64,000 bases of DNA from Pontibacillus salicampi (GTDB taxonomy: Bacteria; Bacillota; Bacilli; Bacillales; BH030062), in contig NZ_JBHLTP010000012.1 in assembly GCF_042434395.1 (NCBI RefSeq), forward strand, positions 124,001 to 188,000. The letters run 5' to 3'. This document shows positions 41,948 through 50,368 of the stretch, one piece after another. The stretch's first letter is position 1. Each line of letters starts with the position of its first letter. The notes beneath the pieces were generated by a model, which did not search any database, was not told the DNA's origin, and saw nothing but the letters and a program-made list of their open reading frames with translations. The translations under genes were made by a program, and so were the position numbers.

Positions 41948-43942
41948 TTATTGGAATAAACGTTCTACTCTTGCAACTACATTATCAACAGTGAAGCCAT
42001 ACTCTTCCATCACTGTATCTCCTGGTGCGGATGCCCCGAATTCTTCAATTCCAAGCACATCACCATCGATTCCCACATAGCGTTCCCAGCCGAATGGGGA
42101 AGCCATTTCAATGCCAAGACGCTTCGTTACTGTGCTAGGAAGGACTTCTTCCTGATACGCCTTATCCTGTGCTTTGAAACGATCCCAAGAAGGCATACTA
42201 ACAACACTAGTATCAATTCCCTTTTCAAGAAGAACTTGTTGAGCACGGACTGCTAGCTGCACTTCAGACCCTGAAGCAAGCAACAGAGCATCCGGAGTTT
42301 CCTTTTGTGATTTGCTTACTGTATAAGCACCCTTCTTCACACCCTCGTAATTGGTACCTTCTAAAGTAGGCAGCCCTTGACGAGTCAGAACAAGAGCGGT
42401 TGCCTGATCGTTAGATTCCAATGCTAATTGCCAAGCTGCTCTAGTTTCATTTCCATCGGCGGGACGAATAACAGACAACTTAGGCATGGCGCGAAGGGAT
42501 GGCAGCTGCTCAATCGGTTCATGTGTAGGTCCATCTTCGCCAACAGCAATCGAATCATGTGTGAATACATACGTTACAGGTGTACCCATTAATGCAGATA
42601 GACGAATGGCTGGGCGTAAATAATCACTGAATACGAAGAACGTACCGCCATATACTTTTAGGCCTCCATGAAGAGCCATACCGTTTAAGGCACAGGCCAT
42701 AGCAAATTCACGAACACCAAACCAAATATTCCGTCCTGCATAATTATTTCTTGAGAAGTCTTCTTCTTCTTTTACAGTTGTTTTATTAGAGCCAGCTAGG
42801 TCAGCGCTTCCTCCAAAGAAATATGGGATTTCTTTAGATAGGGCATTTATCATTTCACCAGAAGCTGCGCGTGTTGCGAGTTTATCTTCTCCAGGAGTAA
42901 AGCTTGGCAGCTTGTCTTCCCATCCTTCTGGCAGCTCACCATTCATGGCGTTAGCAAGCTCTTCCCCTAATTCCGGGTATGCTTCCTTATAGCTTTCGAA
43001 AAGCTCATTCCATTGCTGCTCAGCTTCTTCTCCACGAGTTTGTACTTTCGTGGCAAAATCCTGATACACATCTGCAGGTACGTGGAATGGCTCGTGCTCC
43101 CATTTATAATGCTCTTTCGTTAGTTGAGATTCCTCTTCACCAAGTGGTGCACCATGAGAAGCAGATTTACCGGATTTGTTAGGAGAACCGAAGCCAATTA
43201 CCGTCTTCACTTCAATTAAGGTCGGTTTTGTTGTTTCTGCTTTGGCTTTTGCTAACGCTTCACGGATAGTAGTGATATCGGTACCATCTTCCACGCGAAG
43301 CACTTGCCAGCCGTATGCCTGGAAACGATCCTCTACATTTTCTGTGAAGGAACGATGTAAATCGCCGTCGAGGGAAATATCATTAGAGTCATATAAGACA
43401 ACTAGCTTCCCTAATCCAAGATGCCCAGCTAAAGACGCTGCTTCCTGAGAGACACCTTCCATCAAATCTCCATCTCCACAAATGGCATAAGTGTAGTGAT
43501 CTACAACAGGATAATGCTCTTTATTATATTTCGCTGCTAAATGAGTTTCAGCCATTGCCATTCCCACAGACATAGCTACACCTTGTCCCAGAGGTCCTGT
43601 TGTAGCCTCTACTCCTTCCGTGTGGCCAAATTCAGGGTGGCCAGGCGTTTTAGATCCCCATTGGCGAAATTCTTTCAAATCCTCCATCGTTACGTTATAA
43701 CCGGAAAGATGCAAAAGACTGTATAGAAGCATAGAACCGTGACCTGCTGATAGTACAAAGCGATCTCGGTTAAACCAGCTCGCATGCTTTGGGTTGTGCT
43801 GCATAAATTCTGTCCAGAGCGTGTACGCCATCGGCGCAGCTCCCATAGGCATACCAGGATGACCTGAATTTGCCTTCTCTACCGCATCAATTGAAAGAGT
43901 ACGGATAGTATTAATAGATTGTTGTTCTACTTGTGGTGCCAT
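41948..43942 (-). CDS. tkt: Transketolase
   Basis: 664 aa, normal length. Thiamine diphosphate enzyme of the pentose phosphate pathway. Landmarks: NSGHPGMPMGAAPMAYTLW, FVLSAGHGSMLLYSLLHLSGY, the ThDP motif GDGDLMEGVSQEA, and THDSIAVGEDGPTHEPIEQL in the pyrimidine domain with the catalytic Glu in VREFAMACALNGMALHGG. Expressed as a single gene with its own terminator. Location next to sirA and ynzC matches B. subtilis. Confidence 0.97.
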   Translation of the reverse strand: MAPQVEQQSINTIRTLSIDAVEKANSGHPGMPMGAAPMAYTLWTEFMQHNPKHASWFNRDRFVLSAGHGSMLLYSLLHLSGYNVTMEDLKEFRQWGSKTPGHPEFGHTEGVEATTGPLGQGVAMSVGMAMAETHLAAKYNKEHYPVVDHYTYAICGDGDLMEGVSQEAASLAGHLGLGKLVVLYDSNDISLDGDLHRSFTENVEDRFQAYGWQVLRVEDGTDITTIREALAKAKAETTKPTLIEVKTVIGFGSPNKSGKSASHGAPLGEEESQLTKEHYKWEHEPFHVPADVYQDFATKVQTRGEEAEQQWNELFESYKEAYPELGEELANAMNGELPEGWEDKLPSFTPGEDKLATRAASGEMINALSKEIPYFFGGSADLAGSNKTTVKEEEDFSRNNYAGRNIWFGVREFAMACALNGMALHGGLKVYGGTFFVFSDYLRPAIRLSALMGTPVTYVFTHDSIAVGEDGPTHEPIEQLPSLRAMPKLSVIRPADGNETRAAWQLALESNDQATALVLTRQGLPTLEGTNYEGVKKGAYTVSKSQKETPDALLLASGSEVQLAVRAQQVLLEKGIDTSVVSMPSWDRFKAQDKAYQEEVLPSTVTKRLGIEMASPFGWERYVGIDGDVLGIEEFGASAPGDTVMEEYGFTVDNVVARVERLFQ

Positions 43943-44094
43943 AATAAAACTCCTTTCCTCGTCGCAAGAGGCGAACTATGTATCAGTTTAATCCTATAAT
44001 GAAATGGGTTTAGTGACAAGTGGTCCTTGCAAAAAGAATGTCACAACGGGACTTTCTCATCGTTATAGGGTGTGACAAAAGGATTCAATTATAC

Positions 44095-44130
44095 AAAAAA
44101 ATCCCGCTACAACTACTATTGTAACAGGAT
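44095..44130 (-). terminator. Terminator after ynzC
   Basis: 12-bp stem (ATCCTGTTACAA / TTGTAGCGGGAT, two G-T pairs), loop TAGTAG, tail TTTTTTT on the minus strand. Confidence 0.8.
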
Positions 44131-44157
44131 AGTGACTCTACTGGCTAACAGATGCCA

Positions 44158-44391
44158 TTAGTGCTTTTTTTGATTTTCTTTATCTTGCTTTAATTTTTCA
44201 GGTGTTACATCGTTACCTTCTGGATCCATGACTGTCACAGAACGTAGTTGATTCTTAAATGACTTACGGACATTTTTCAAATATTCCTGACGTAATGATT
44301 GTTGTTCTTCTTTTTCTGTATTGGTTAAGCCTTCACTTTTAGATTTATTAGCAAGTGTATTAATACGATCTAATTTGTCTTGAGATAGCAT
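44158..44391 (-). CDS. ynzC: YnzC (DUF896) protein
   Basis: 77 aa, two long helices: LSQDKLDRINTLANKSKSEGLTNTEKEEQQSLRQEYLK and RSVTVMDPEGNDVTPEKL. Family pattern complete. The B. subtilis homologue is the third gene of the SOS-induced yneA-yneB-ynzC operon. Start ATG 44391; AAAGGAGA lies 7 nt upstream and overlaps another ATG. Function unknown. Confidence 0.92.
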   Translation of the reverse strand: MLSQDKLDRINTLANKSKSEGLTNTEKEEQQSLRQEYLKNVRKSFKNQLRSVTVMDPEGNDVTPEKLKQDKENQKKH

Positions 44392-44523
44392 AAACATTCT
44401 CCTTTATGATAAAACTTGTCCTCTCACCTATTTGAGCATCTTATTTCGTTTGTGGACTCATTGGAAAAAGGCAAGTTCGATTTATATCGATGCTTGCCTT
44501 GCGCATGCTTTATAATAACGTGA

Positions 44524-45174
44524 TTAATCGTTTTTTTCAAGTAATTGAACTTCTCTGTACCGCCTGTGAACCGTTGCTTTAGAGACATCATGTCCCATTC
44601 CTCTTAGCGTTGCAGCAATTTCATGGAAGGTAAGCCCGTTATCTCTTAGTCTTACTACTTCCTCTACTGGAAATTCCTTTTTTTCCCGTCCCTTCGCGAG
44701 GTGTTGATTAGAAAGATTAGCAGAAGGATCATACCCTTCCTCTATAGCCTTTCTCATTCCCCGCTTTATTTTCAGGTTGTGAATCTTTCTTTGATATTCC
44801 TCAACAACTCCAACGATTTGCAGCACCATAGAATCTGACTCAGAAAGCTGTAACGCTCCATTATGAGCAACAGAATAAATAGGGATATTTAGCTTATTCA
44901 GTTGATGAAACAAGGCTATTTTGGTGTTTCCTCGACCTAGTCTTGTTTCATCCTGAATAAGTAACATATTCGCTTCCTCGGCGGTGAATAGGCTTAACAC
45001 TTCAAATATCCCATCTCTTTCCACATCATATCCACTCGCTTGCTCCTCAATTACCTTTATTACTTCGAAATCATTGGCTTCTGCTAGTTCGAGAAGCTCC
45101 TGTCGTTGTCGTTTCAAAGATGATACTTGTGTTTCTTTCTCTGTACTCACCCGGCAATAAATAACTGCTTTCAT
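44524..45174 (-). CDS. yneB: Resolvase-family recombinase YneB
   Basis: 216 aa. Serine recombinase catalytic domain (VIYCRVSTEKETQVSSLKRQ with the active Ser, LLIQDETRLGRG), then a linker and an HTH (EEVVRLRDNGLTFHEIAATLRGMGHDVSKATVHRR). Conserved second gene of the SOS yneA operon in B. subtilis. Target site unknown. It follows the 30-aa microprotein by 47 nt and is presumably on the same LexA-controlled transcript. Confidence 0.9.
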   Translation of the reverse strand: MKAVIYCRVSTEKETQVSSLKRQRQELLELAEANDFEVIKVIEEQASGYDVERDGIFEVLSLFTAEEANMLLIQDETRLGRGNTKIALFHQLNKLNIPIYSVAHNGALQLSESDSMVLQIVGVVEEYQRKIHNLKIKRGMRKAIEEGYDPSANLSNQHLAKGREKKEFPVEEVVRLRDNGLTFHEIAATLRGMGHDVSKATVHRRYREVQLLEKND

Positions 45175-45221
45175 ATGCTCTCCTTACTTTCCGTCTAACT
45201 TAACGAATTACTCAAAGTCTA

Positions 45222-45314
45222 TTAACTCGTCACCATAGCATAATACATAAATCCCAAGCTCGCCACAAATAATAGAATATAAGCAATGTCTAGTTTTGAT
45301 AGATTTTGAAACAT
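45222..45314 (-). CDS. 30-aa SOS-controlled transmembrane microprotein in the yneA position
   Basis: Read directly: a nine-residue N terminus MFQNLSKLD, a hydrophobic segment IAYILLFVASLGFMYYAMV (about residues 10-28), then TS and TAA. GGAGGGG lies 5 nt before ATG 45314. The frame occupies the place of yneA/sosA, the SOS division inhibitor divergent from lexA, but has no LysM or other extracytoplasmic domain. Its promoter is a near-consensus sigma-A site with a LexA box in the spacer and a second box just downstream. Inference: a membrane-only division inhibitor or other damage effector, comparable in size to Caulobacter SidA (29 aa). Confidence 0.7.
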   Translation of the reverse strand: MFQNLSKLDIAYILLFVASLGFMYYAMVTS

Positions 45315-45330
45315 ATGATCCCCTCCGATA

Positions 45331-45344
45331 AGAACTTTTGTTCG
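45331..45344. promoter_or_regulatory. LexA (SOS) box 1
   Basis: AGAACTTTTGTTCG; 10-nt core GAAC-N4-GTTC perfect. Lies between the microprotein -10 and its ATG. Confidence 0.8.
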
Positions 45345-45356
45345 CTTCTGTATTCT

Positions 45357-45384
45357 ATTATATACGAACATCCGTTCTTGTCAA
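45357..45384 (-). promoter_or_regulatory. Promoter of the SOS microprotein/yneB/ynzC unit with LexA box 2
   Basis: Minus strand -35 TTGACA (45379-45384), 16-nt spacer, -10 TATAAT (45357-45362): both hexamers are perfect consensus. The spacer holds LexA box 2, AGAACGGATGTTCG (plus strand 45365-45378), so repressor binding would block the promoter. Confidence 0.85.
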
Positions 45385-45393
45385 CTATTTTTG

Positions 45394-45433
45394 CGAACGA
45401 ATGTTTGTATATCCTTACCAAGCGTGGTACAAT
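45394..45433 (+). promoter_or_regulatory. lexA promoter with LexA box 3
   Basis: -35 TTGTAT (45405-45410), 17-nt spacer, -10 TACAAT (45428-45433). LexA box 3, CGAACGAATGTTTG (45394-45407), overlaps the -35, giving autoregulation. Sixteen nt separate it from box 2. Confidence 0.82.
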
Positions 45434-45469
45434 GTAGGTAATAAAGAATATGTACGAGGTGTAGTGAAT

Positions 45470-46099
45470 ATGACAAAACTATCGAAAAGGCAGGAAACAA
45501 TACTAGATTTCATTAAAGATCGTGTACTAGAAAAAGGATATCCGCCTTCCGTTCGTGAAATTGGCGAAGCAGTCGGCCTTGCATCTAGTTCTACAGTGCA
45601 TGGTCACCTGGCACGATTAGAGAAAAAAGGATACATTCGACGTGACCCTACTAAGCCTAGAGCAATTGAAGTACTAGAATTAGAGGAGGAAGGTGCAAAC
45701 CAAATCCCTAGAGGAGAGGCGACCTATGCTCCTGTCATTGGTAAGGTCACTGCAGGCATGCCGATTACAGCAATTGAAAACATTGAAGAATATGTCCCGT
45801 TACCAGACACACTGGCGACCCAGGATGATGAAGTATTTGTACTTGTTGTTCAAGGTGAAAGTATGATTGAAGCAGGGATTTTAGATGGAGATATGGTCAT
45901 CGTACGAAGACAGCAAACTGCTCAAAACGGTGATATTGTCGTTGCGATGACAGAGGATGAAGAAGCAACTGTAAAACGGTTCTTCAAGGAATCCAATCAT
46001 ATTCGACTGCAGCCAGAAAACGCTACGATGGAACCTATCATCGTACAAAACATTTCTATTTTAGGACGTGTTGTCGGGCTGTATCGAAATATTCACTAA
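45470..46099 (+). CDS. lexA: LexA repressor
   Basis: 209 aa. N-terminal winged HTH (LSKRQETILDFIKDRVLEKGYPPSVREIGEAVGLASSSTVHGHLARLEKKG) and C-terminal S24 autoprotease: cleavage Ala-Gly in KVTAGMPITA, nucleophile Ser in VQGESMIEAGILDGD, Lys in EEATVKRFFKE. RecA-stimulated self-cleavage releases the SOS genes. The start is ATG 45470 behind GAGGTGTAG; upstream in-frame codons lie before the promoter. Divergent from the SOS microprotein unit. Confidence 0.97.
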   Translation: MTKLSKRQETILDFIKDRVLEKGYPPSVREIGEAVGLASSSTVHGHLARLEKKGYIRRDPTKPRAIEVLELEEEGANQIPRGEATYAPVIGKVTAGMPITAIENIEEYVPLPDTLATQDDEVFVLVVQGESMIEAGILDGDMVIVRRQQTAQNGDIVVAMTEDEEATVKRFFKESNHIRLQPENATMEPIIVQNISILGRVVGLYRNIH

Positions 46100-46125
46100 T
46101 TACTAACCATAAACGATGTAATGAC

Positions 46126-46161
46126 AAACACCCTGATGGAAATACCATCAGGGTGTTTTTT
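46126..46161 (+). terminator. Terminator after lexA
   Basis: 14-bp perfect stem (AAACACCCTGATGG and complement), 5-nt loop AAATA, T-run. Confidence 0.93.
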
Positions 46162-46281
46162 CAGAAATCTTTTCCATACTCTTCTAAGACCTAGAAACCC
46201 CCATAAATCATGAGGTAATAGTAACTAGAAAGAAGAGGCTGACGAACCTCATCAATGAGTGTTTACCTACCTATGTATCGA

Positions 46282-46920
46282 TTAGCTGCTGCTTCTTTGT
46301 TCGTGCAATAAATCCTTCAATACATTCGTCATAAAGTATTGAGCATTTTTAGAATAATACGTTTTGGAACGAGTGACCAAGAAACAGGTTATTACATTCG
46401 CTAATAAGAATAGAAATGCTATCACTACGTTTGTTCCAGCAAACAGATAATAGCAGGAAATGGCTAAACAGATAATCAACGATAATTGAAGAATCCCAAG
46501 CTCATGTGTCCTGGTTAATAGATAAGCATACCGTTCAGCCAAATAATCCATTTTATGTTTTTCCTTAACATTTGCAAGAGCACTTTGCCACATATACTCT
46601 ATTTGGAAGTATTTTCGTTCTATGGCATCCTCCTCAATAGCAATACCAACAGCGCTAAGCTCTGATAGTATTTCCTCTGACACCTGTCTAGAGCGATTTA
46701 ATAGAATCCAATCCATCGCAAAATAAATCTGATGCACTAGATAACCTGCAATTACTCCAATCGAAACGGCCGTAAGCAAGGCAACAATTACTTCCTGTGG
46801 CGGCACGTTATTATAGGTTATCGGCTTGTATGCTAAGAGCCTATTAAGTACAGCACCATAAAAGATAACAATCCAGCCAGGTATTCCCCATCTAATTAAA
46901 TACTTACTTTCCAAATGCAT
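46282..46920 (-). CDS. Uncharacterised 212-aa membrane protein
   Basis: Four predicted membrane segments: about 12-30 (GIPGWIVIFYGAVLNRLLAY), 45-68 (VIVALLTAVSIGVIAGYLVHQIYF), and a pair at 147-188 (LSLIICLAISCYYLFAG and NVVIAFLFLLANVITCFLV). A charged helical loop of about 75 residues, probably cytoplasmic, lies between. No family recognised. Not part of the conserved lexA-glnA neighbourhood as I know it. AGAGAGGAGGAACG precedes ATG 46920. Confidence 0.7.
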   Translation of the reverse strand: MHLESKYLIRWGIPGWIVIFYGAVLNRLLAYKPITYNNVPPQEVIVALLTAVSIGVIAGYLVHQIYFAMDWILLNRSRQVSEEILSELSAVGIAIEEDAIERKYFQIEYMWQSALANVKEKHKMDYLAERYAYLLTRTHELGILQLSLIICLAISCYYLFAGTNVVIAFLFLLANVITCFLVTRSKTYYSKNAQYFMTNVLKDLLHEQRSSS

Positions 46921-47025
46921 ATCGTTCCTCCTCTCTTTTACATTTTACAATTCTGCCATGCTTTGGTAAATCATGTTTCTTATCCCGTGTCCTTGAATTA
47001 TGGATTATGCTCTTTCATATTGTTC

Positions 47026-47044
47026 GGAGTTGCTACTAAGTATT
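47026..47044 (+). repeat. 19-bp dispersed repeat, copy 2
   Basis: GGAGTTGCTACTAAGTATT, identical to 10142-10160. It lies in the gap between the membrane protein gene and the glnA terminator. Confidence 0.75.
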
Positions 47045-47072
47045 AATAAGTTACTGATGCAAAGCATGAAAA

Positions 47073-47102
47073 GAGCCCTTGATCGTAAAACATCAAGAGC
47101 TC
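47073..47102 (-). terminator. Terminator after glnA
   Basis: 11-bp stem GAGCTCTTGAT / ATCAAGGGCTC (one G-T), loop GTTTTACG, tail TTTTC on the minus strand. Confidence 0.8.
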
Positions 47103-47127
47103 CTTACATATTAAAATAAAAATAGTA

Positions 47128-48465
47128 TTAATAAGTGGATAGATACTGCTCACGTTCCCAAGGGTGAACTTGTGTACGGAACATATCCCATTCGATCTCT
47201 TTTGACTCAATAAAATGCTCATATAGGTGTTCACCTAAAGCGTCGACCATTGTTTTATCCTGTTTCAAGAGGTCAAGCGCTTGAGCAAGCGTAGCAGGCA
47301 AATCCTGTACACCATTACGTTCCCGCTCTTCTTTATCCATTACGTAGATATTACGATCTACTGGTGTTGGTGCCTGTAAATCATTCTCCACACCATCCAG
47401 ACCTGATGCTAATAGTACTGCCATGGCTAGATATGGATTCGCAGCAGGGTCAACAGAACGAACCTCGATACGTGTACTCATGCCACGGGATGCTGGAATA
47501 CGAATAAGCGGGCTACGGTTTTGCCCTGACCATGCAACATAGCATGGAGCTTCGTATCCAGGTACGAGACGTTTATAGGAATTAACGGTCGGATTAGTCA
47601 CAGCAGTAAAGTTCGTTGCATGCTTTATAACACCCGCAATAAACTGATAAGCTGTTTTGCTTAACTGCTGGTCACCATTCTCATCAAAGAAGGAATTCTC
47701 TCCATTAGTAAAAAGGGACATATTTACGTGCATCCCCGAACCATTTACACCAAATAACGGTTTTGGCATAAAGGTTGCATGCAATCCATGCTTCCTTGCA
47801 ATGGTTTTTACTACTAATTTGAACGTTTGAATATCATCGCAGTGCTTTACAGCATCTGCGTATTTAAAGTCAATTTCGTGCTGACCAGGTGCTACCTCAT
47901 GGTGAGATGCTTCAATTTCAAAGCCCATTTCCTCAAGCTCTAACACAATATCGCGACGACAGTTTTCCCCAAGATCTGTCGGTGCAAGATCAAAATATCC
48001 ACCACGGTCGTTCAGCTCCATCGACGGCTCGCCTTTTTCATCCAGTTTGAAGAGGAAAAATTCCGGCTCCGTTCCGAGATTAAACGCAGAGAAACCGAGT
48101 TCCTCCATTTTCTTCAAATTCCGTTTTAAATTATAGCGAGGACATCCTTCAAATGGTGTGCCATCAGGATTGCAAATGTCACAAATAAAACGAGCTACCT
48201 TCCCTTTTTCAGATGTCCAAGGGAATACCACAAAAGTATCGAGGTCCGGGTGTAATAGCATATCGGATTCTTCAATACGAACGAATCCTTCAATAGAAGA
48301 ACCGTCAAACATCATTTTGTTATCCAGTGCTTTGTCCAGCTGGCTAACAGGAATCTCTACGTTCTTAATAGTGCCTAGAAGATCTGTGAATTGTAAACGA
48401 ATAAATTTCACATTTTCTTCTTCAATCTTTTTCCAAATTTGTTCTCTCGTAAATTTCGAAGCCAT
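47128..48465 (-). CDS. glnA: Glutamine synthetase type I-alpha
   Basis: 445 aa. Makes glutamine from glutamate, ammonia and ATP. Landmarks: the latch MFDGSSIEGFVRIEESDML, with the Arg used for feedback inhibition in Bacillus GS, metal ligands in GTEPEFFLFKLDEKG, HHEVAPGQHEIDFKY, NGSGMHVNMSLF and the NRSPLIRIPA substrate loop. No adenylylation Tyr loop of the beta type is needed. Second gene of the glnRA operon; the feedback-inhibited enzyme also serves as signal for GlnR and TnrA. GGGAGG lies 13 nt upstream, a longer spacing than usual. Confidence 0.97.
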   Translation of the reverse strand: MASKFTREQIWKKIEEENVKFIRLQFTDLLGTIKNVEIPVSQLDKALDNKMMFDGSSIEGFVRIEESDMLLHPDLDTFVVFPWTSEKGKVARFICDICNPDGTPFEGCPRYNLKRNLKKMEELGFSAFNLGTEPEFFLFKLDEKGEPSMELNDRGGYFDLAPTDLGENCRRDIVLELEEMGFEIEASHHEVAPGQHEIDFKYADAVKHCDDIQTFKLVVKTIARKHGLHATFMPKPLFGVNGSGMHVNMSLFTNGENSFFDENGDQQLSKTAYQFIAGVIKHATNFTAVTNPTVNSYKRLVPGYEAPCYVAWSGQNRSPLIRIPASRGMSTRIEVRSVDPAANPYLAMAVLLASGLDGVENDLQAPTPVDRNIYVMDKEERERNGVQDLPATLAQALDLLKQDKTMVDALGEHLYEHFIESKEIEWDMFRTQVHPWEREQYLSTY

Positions 48466-48512
48466 AATTCACTAATTCCTCCCAAAGTGTAAATTTATAT
48501 AGAATAGTATAT

Positions 48513-48917
48513 CTAATGGAAGAATCGCGATAATTCTCCCTGACGCAACGAAGATTTTCCATGGCGATGACCTTGGAATATTTCATTTTTCAACATTTTG
48601 CGTAAATCCTTTTCTGACAGTTCCTCTTGAGCTTCTTGAATTTCTTCAGCTGTAAAGGACTCTTCTGGCTCTGGATGTTGCAGTTCCATCACTTGTTTAA
48701 TGCCAGCAAGATTAATACCTTTCTCAATAAGCGATTTAATTTCAAGGAGGCGCTCTACATCATTGAACGAAAACAATCTTCGATTCCCTTCTGTTCTTGC
48801 AGGATGAATCAAATGATGTTCTTCGTAGTAACGAATCTGTCTGGCAGATAATTCTGTAAGCGATTTTACAATTCCGATTGAGAAAAGCGGCATTGTTCTT
48901 CGCGTATCATCATTCAT
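48513..48917 (-). CDS. glnR: GlnR nitrogen-responsive repressor (MerR family)
   Basis: 134 aa. MerR-type HTH (SIGIVKSLTELSARQIRYYEEHHLIHPARTEGNRRLFSFNDVERLLEIKSLIEKG), short dimer helix, and the C-terminal autoinhibitory tail ending FRQGELSRFFH-like (SSLRQGELSRFFH). With feedback-inhibited GlnA it represses glnRA when nitrogen is plentiful. GGGAGGGACAG precedes ATG 48917. glnA begins 47 nt downstream. Confidence 0.96.
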   Translation of the reverse strand: MNDDTRRTMPLFSIGIVKSLTELSARQIRYYEEHHLIHPARTEGNRRLFSFNDVERLLEIKSLIEKGINLAGIKQVMELQHPEPEESFTAEEIQEAQEELSEKDLRKMLKNEIFQGHRHGKSSLRQGELSRFFH

Positions 48918-48956
48918 CGTTATCTGTCCCTCCCTTGCTGTCTTTGCTATACTTTA

Positions 48957-48985
48957 ATTGTATGCAATGTTTTTAAATCTGTCAA
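48957..48985 (-). promoter_or_regulatory. glnRA promoter
   Basis: Minus strand -35 TTGACA (48980-48985), 17-nt spacer, -10 TACAAT (48957-48962). Confidence 0.85.
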
Positions 48986-49006
48986 TCTATGTTAGGTTTT
49001 TTGACA
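48968..49006. promoter_or_regulatory. GlnR/TnrA operator sites of glnRA
   Basis: TGTTAGGTTTTTTGACA at 48990-49006 fits TGTNAN7TNACA exactly. A second, degenerate 17-mer (TGTTTTTAAATCTGTCA, 48968-48984) covers the -35 and spacer. The paired layout matches B. subtilis glnRA. Confidence 0.8.
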
Positions 49007-49068
49007 TAAATCATGATAACGAGGAATACCCAACCTCTCCAGCTTACAAGGGATAATCAACCAATAGA

Positions 49069-49083
49069 GGGAAACGCTTACAT
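49069..49083. promoter_or_regulatory. Candidate CcpA cre site
   Basis: ATGTAAGCGTTTCCC on the minus strand fits WTGNAANCGNWWNCW at all but the last position. It lies between ynbB and the glnR promoter, about 110 nt upstream of the glnR -10; which gene it would serve is unclear. Confidence 0.35.
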
Positions 49084-49091
49084 TTTACTCG

Positions 49092-49111
49092 TAAAACAGC
49101 CTGAAGCTGTT
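49092..49111 (-). terminator. Weak terminator after ynbB
   Basis: Stem AACAGC / GCTGTT with 5-nt loop, then TTTTAC on the minus strand; short, so read-through to glnR is possible. Confidence 0.5.
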
Positions 49112-50356
49112 CTATGTTGCTTGAGCTATTTTCTGCACAGCCGCTTTAATCGCCAGCTTCACATGAGCATAGGTTAAACCACCCTGCACAAACGCCATAT
49201 AGGGCTCACGAATTGGCCCGTCAGCTGTTAACTCTAGGCTTGCACCTTGAATAAACGTTCCTGCAGCCATAATTACATCATTTTCATAGCCGGGCATAGC
49301 ACTTGGATAGGGCTTTACATGAGAATTAATTGGTGATGCTTGTTGAATTTCCTGGCAGAAGGAAATCATCTGCTCGGCAGTGTTGAAGGTAACAGACTGT
49401 ATCAAATCCGTGCGTGGTGCGTCATACCGAGGAGAGGTTTGAAAGCCTAATAATTCTAAATATCTAGACGTAAACACAGCCCCTTTCATAGCTTCGCCCA
49501 CTACGTGAGGAGCTAGAAAAATACCCTGGAACATTTCCTGCAAAGTGTTTAATGTTGCACCAGTTTCTTTGCCAAGACCTGGAGCAGTTAATCGGTTGGC
49601 GCACTGTTCTACGAGCGACTCACTCCCTACAATATATCCTCCCGTTCGTACAATGCCGCCTCCTGGATTTTTAATTAGGGAGCCTGCGATAATATCTGCT
49701 CCTACATGAAGAGGTTCAGTATCTTCGGCGAATTCACCGTAGCAGTTGTCCACGAATACAATCACATTTGGATTGATTTGCTTTACATACTCTATCATTT
49801 CCTTTATTTCACTCATTGTAAAGGAAGGTCTGTCCGCGTACCCTTTGGAACGCTGAATCCCAATAACTTTCGTATATTCAGTCATAGCCTCTTTTACCCT
49901 TTGATAATCCACTGTTCCTTTGTTCGTTAGCTCTACATGCTCATATCCAATATGAAAATCTTTTAATGAACCGTTATTAGACCCCCTTGCCCCTACAATT
50001 TCTTCTAACGTGTCATAAGGGCGGCCTGTTATGTAAAGCAGCTCATCATTTGGGCGAAGCAACCCAAAAAGGGTAACCGTTATAGCATGCGTACCCGAGA
50101 CGATTTGCGGTCGAACTAAAGCATCTTCTCCACCAAAAATTCGAGCATAGACTGCTTCAAGCTTCTCTCTGCCAAAATCGTCATAGCCATAACCTGTTGT
50201 TGGGTTAAAGTGGCTGTCACTTACCTGCTCCTCCTGGAATGCTGTTAAAACTCGTGATTGGTTTCGTTCTACTAATTGATTTATTGCCTCGTGAATGGAT
50301 CGAATATCCTGCTCCGCTTCTTGAGCTAAGCGCTGCGTATCTTGATTGTGTATCAT
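49112..50356 (-). CDS. ynbB: PLP-dependent gamma-lyase-like protein YnbB (aluminium-resistance family)
   Basis: 414 aa fold-type I PLP enzyme of the methionine gamma-lyase / aluminium-resistance family. Cofactor lysine is in GSLIKNPGGGIVRTGGYI, with VFVDNCYGEFAEDTEP (Asp for PLP nitrogen) and GYGYDDFGREKLE near the N terminus. Physiological substrate unknown. It follows hflX by 12 nt, as ynbA-ynbB in B. subtilis. ATG 50356 follows AAGGGGAACC. Confidence 0.9.
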   Translation of the reverse strand: MIHNQDTQRLAQEAEQDIRSIHEAINQLVERNQSRVLTAFQEEQVSDSHFNPTTGYGYDDFGREKLEAVYARIFGGEDALVRPQIVSGTHAITVTLFGLLRPNDELLYITGRPYDTLEEIVGARGSNNGSLKDFHIGYEHVELTNKGTVDYQRVKEAMTEYTKVIGIQRSKGYADRPSFTMSEIKEMIEYVKQINPNVIVFVDNCYGEFAEDTEPLHVGADIIAGSLIKNPGGGIVRTGGYIVGSESLVEQCANRLTAPGLGKETGATLNTLQEMFQGIFLAPHVVGEAMKGAVFTSRYLELLGFQTSPRYDAPRTDLIQSVTFNTAEQMISFCQEIQQASPINSHVKPYPSAMPGYENDVIMAAGTFIQGASLELTADGPIREPYMAFVQGGLTYAHVKLAIKAAVQKIAQAT

Positions 50357-50368
50357 AGTGGTTCCCCT

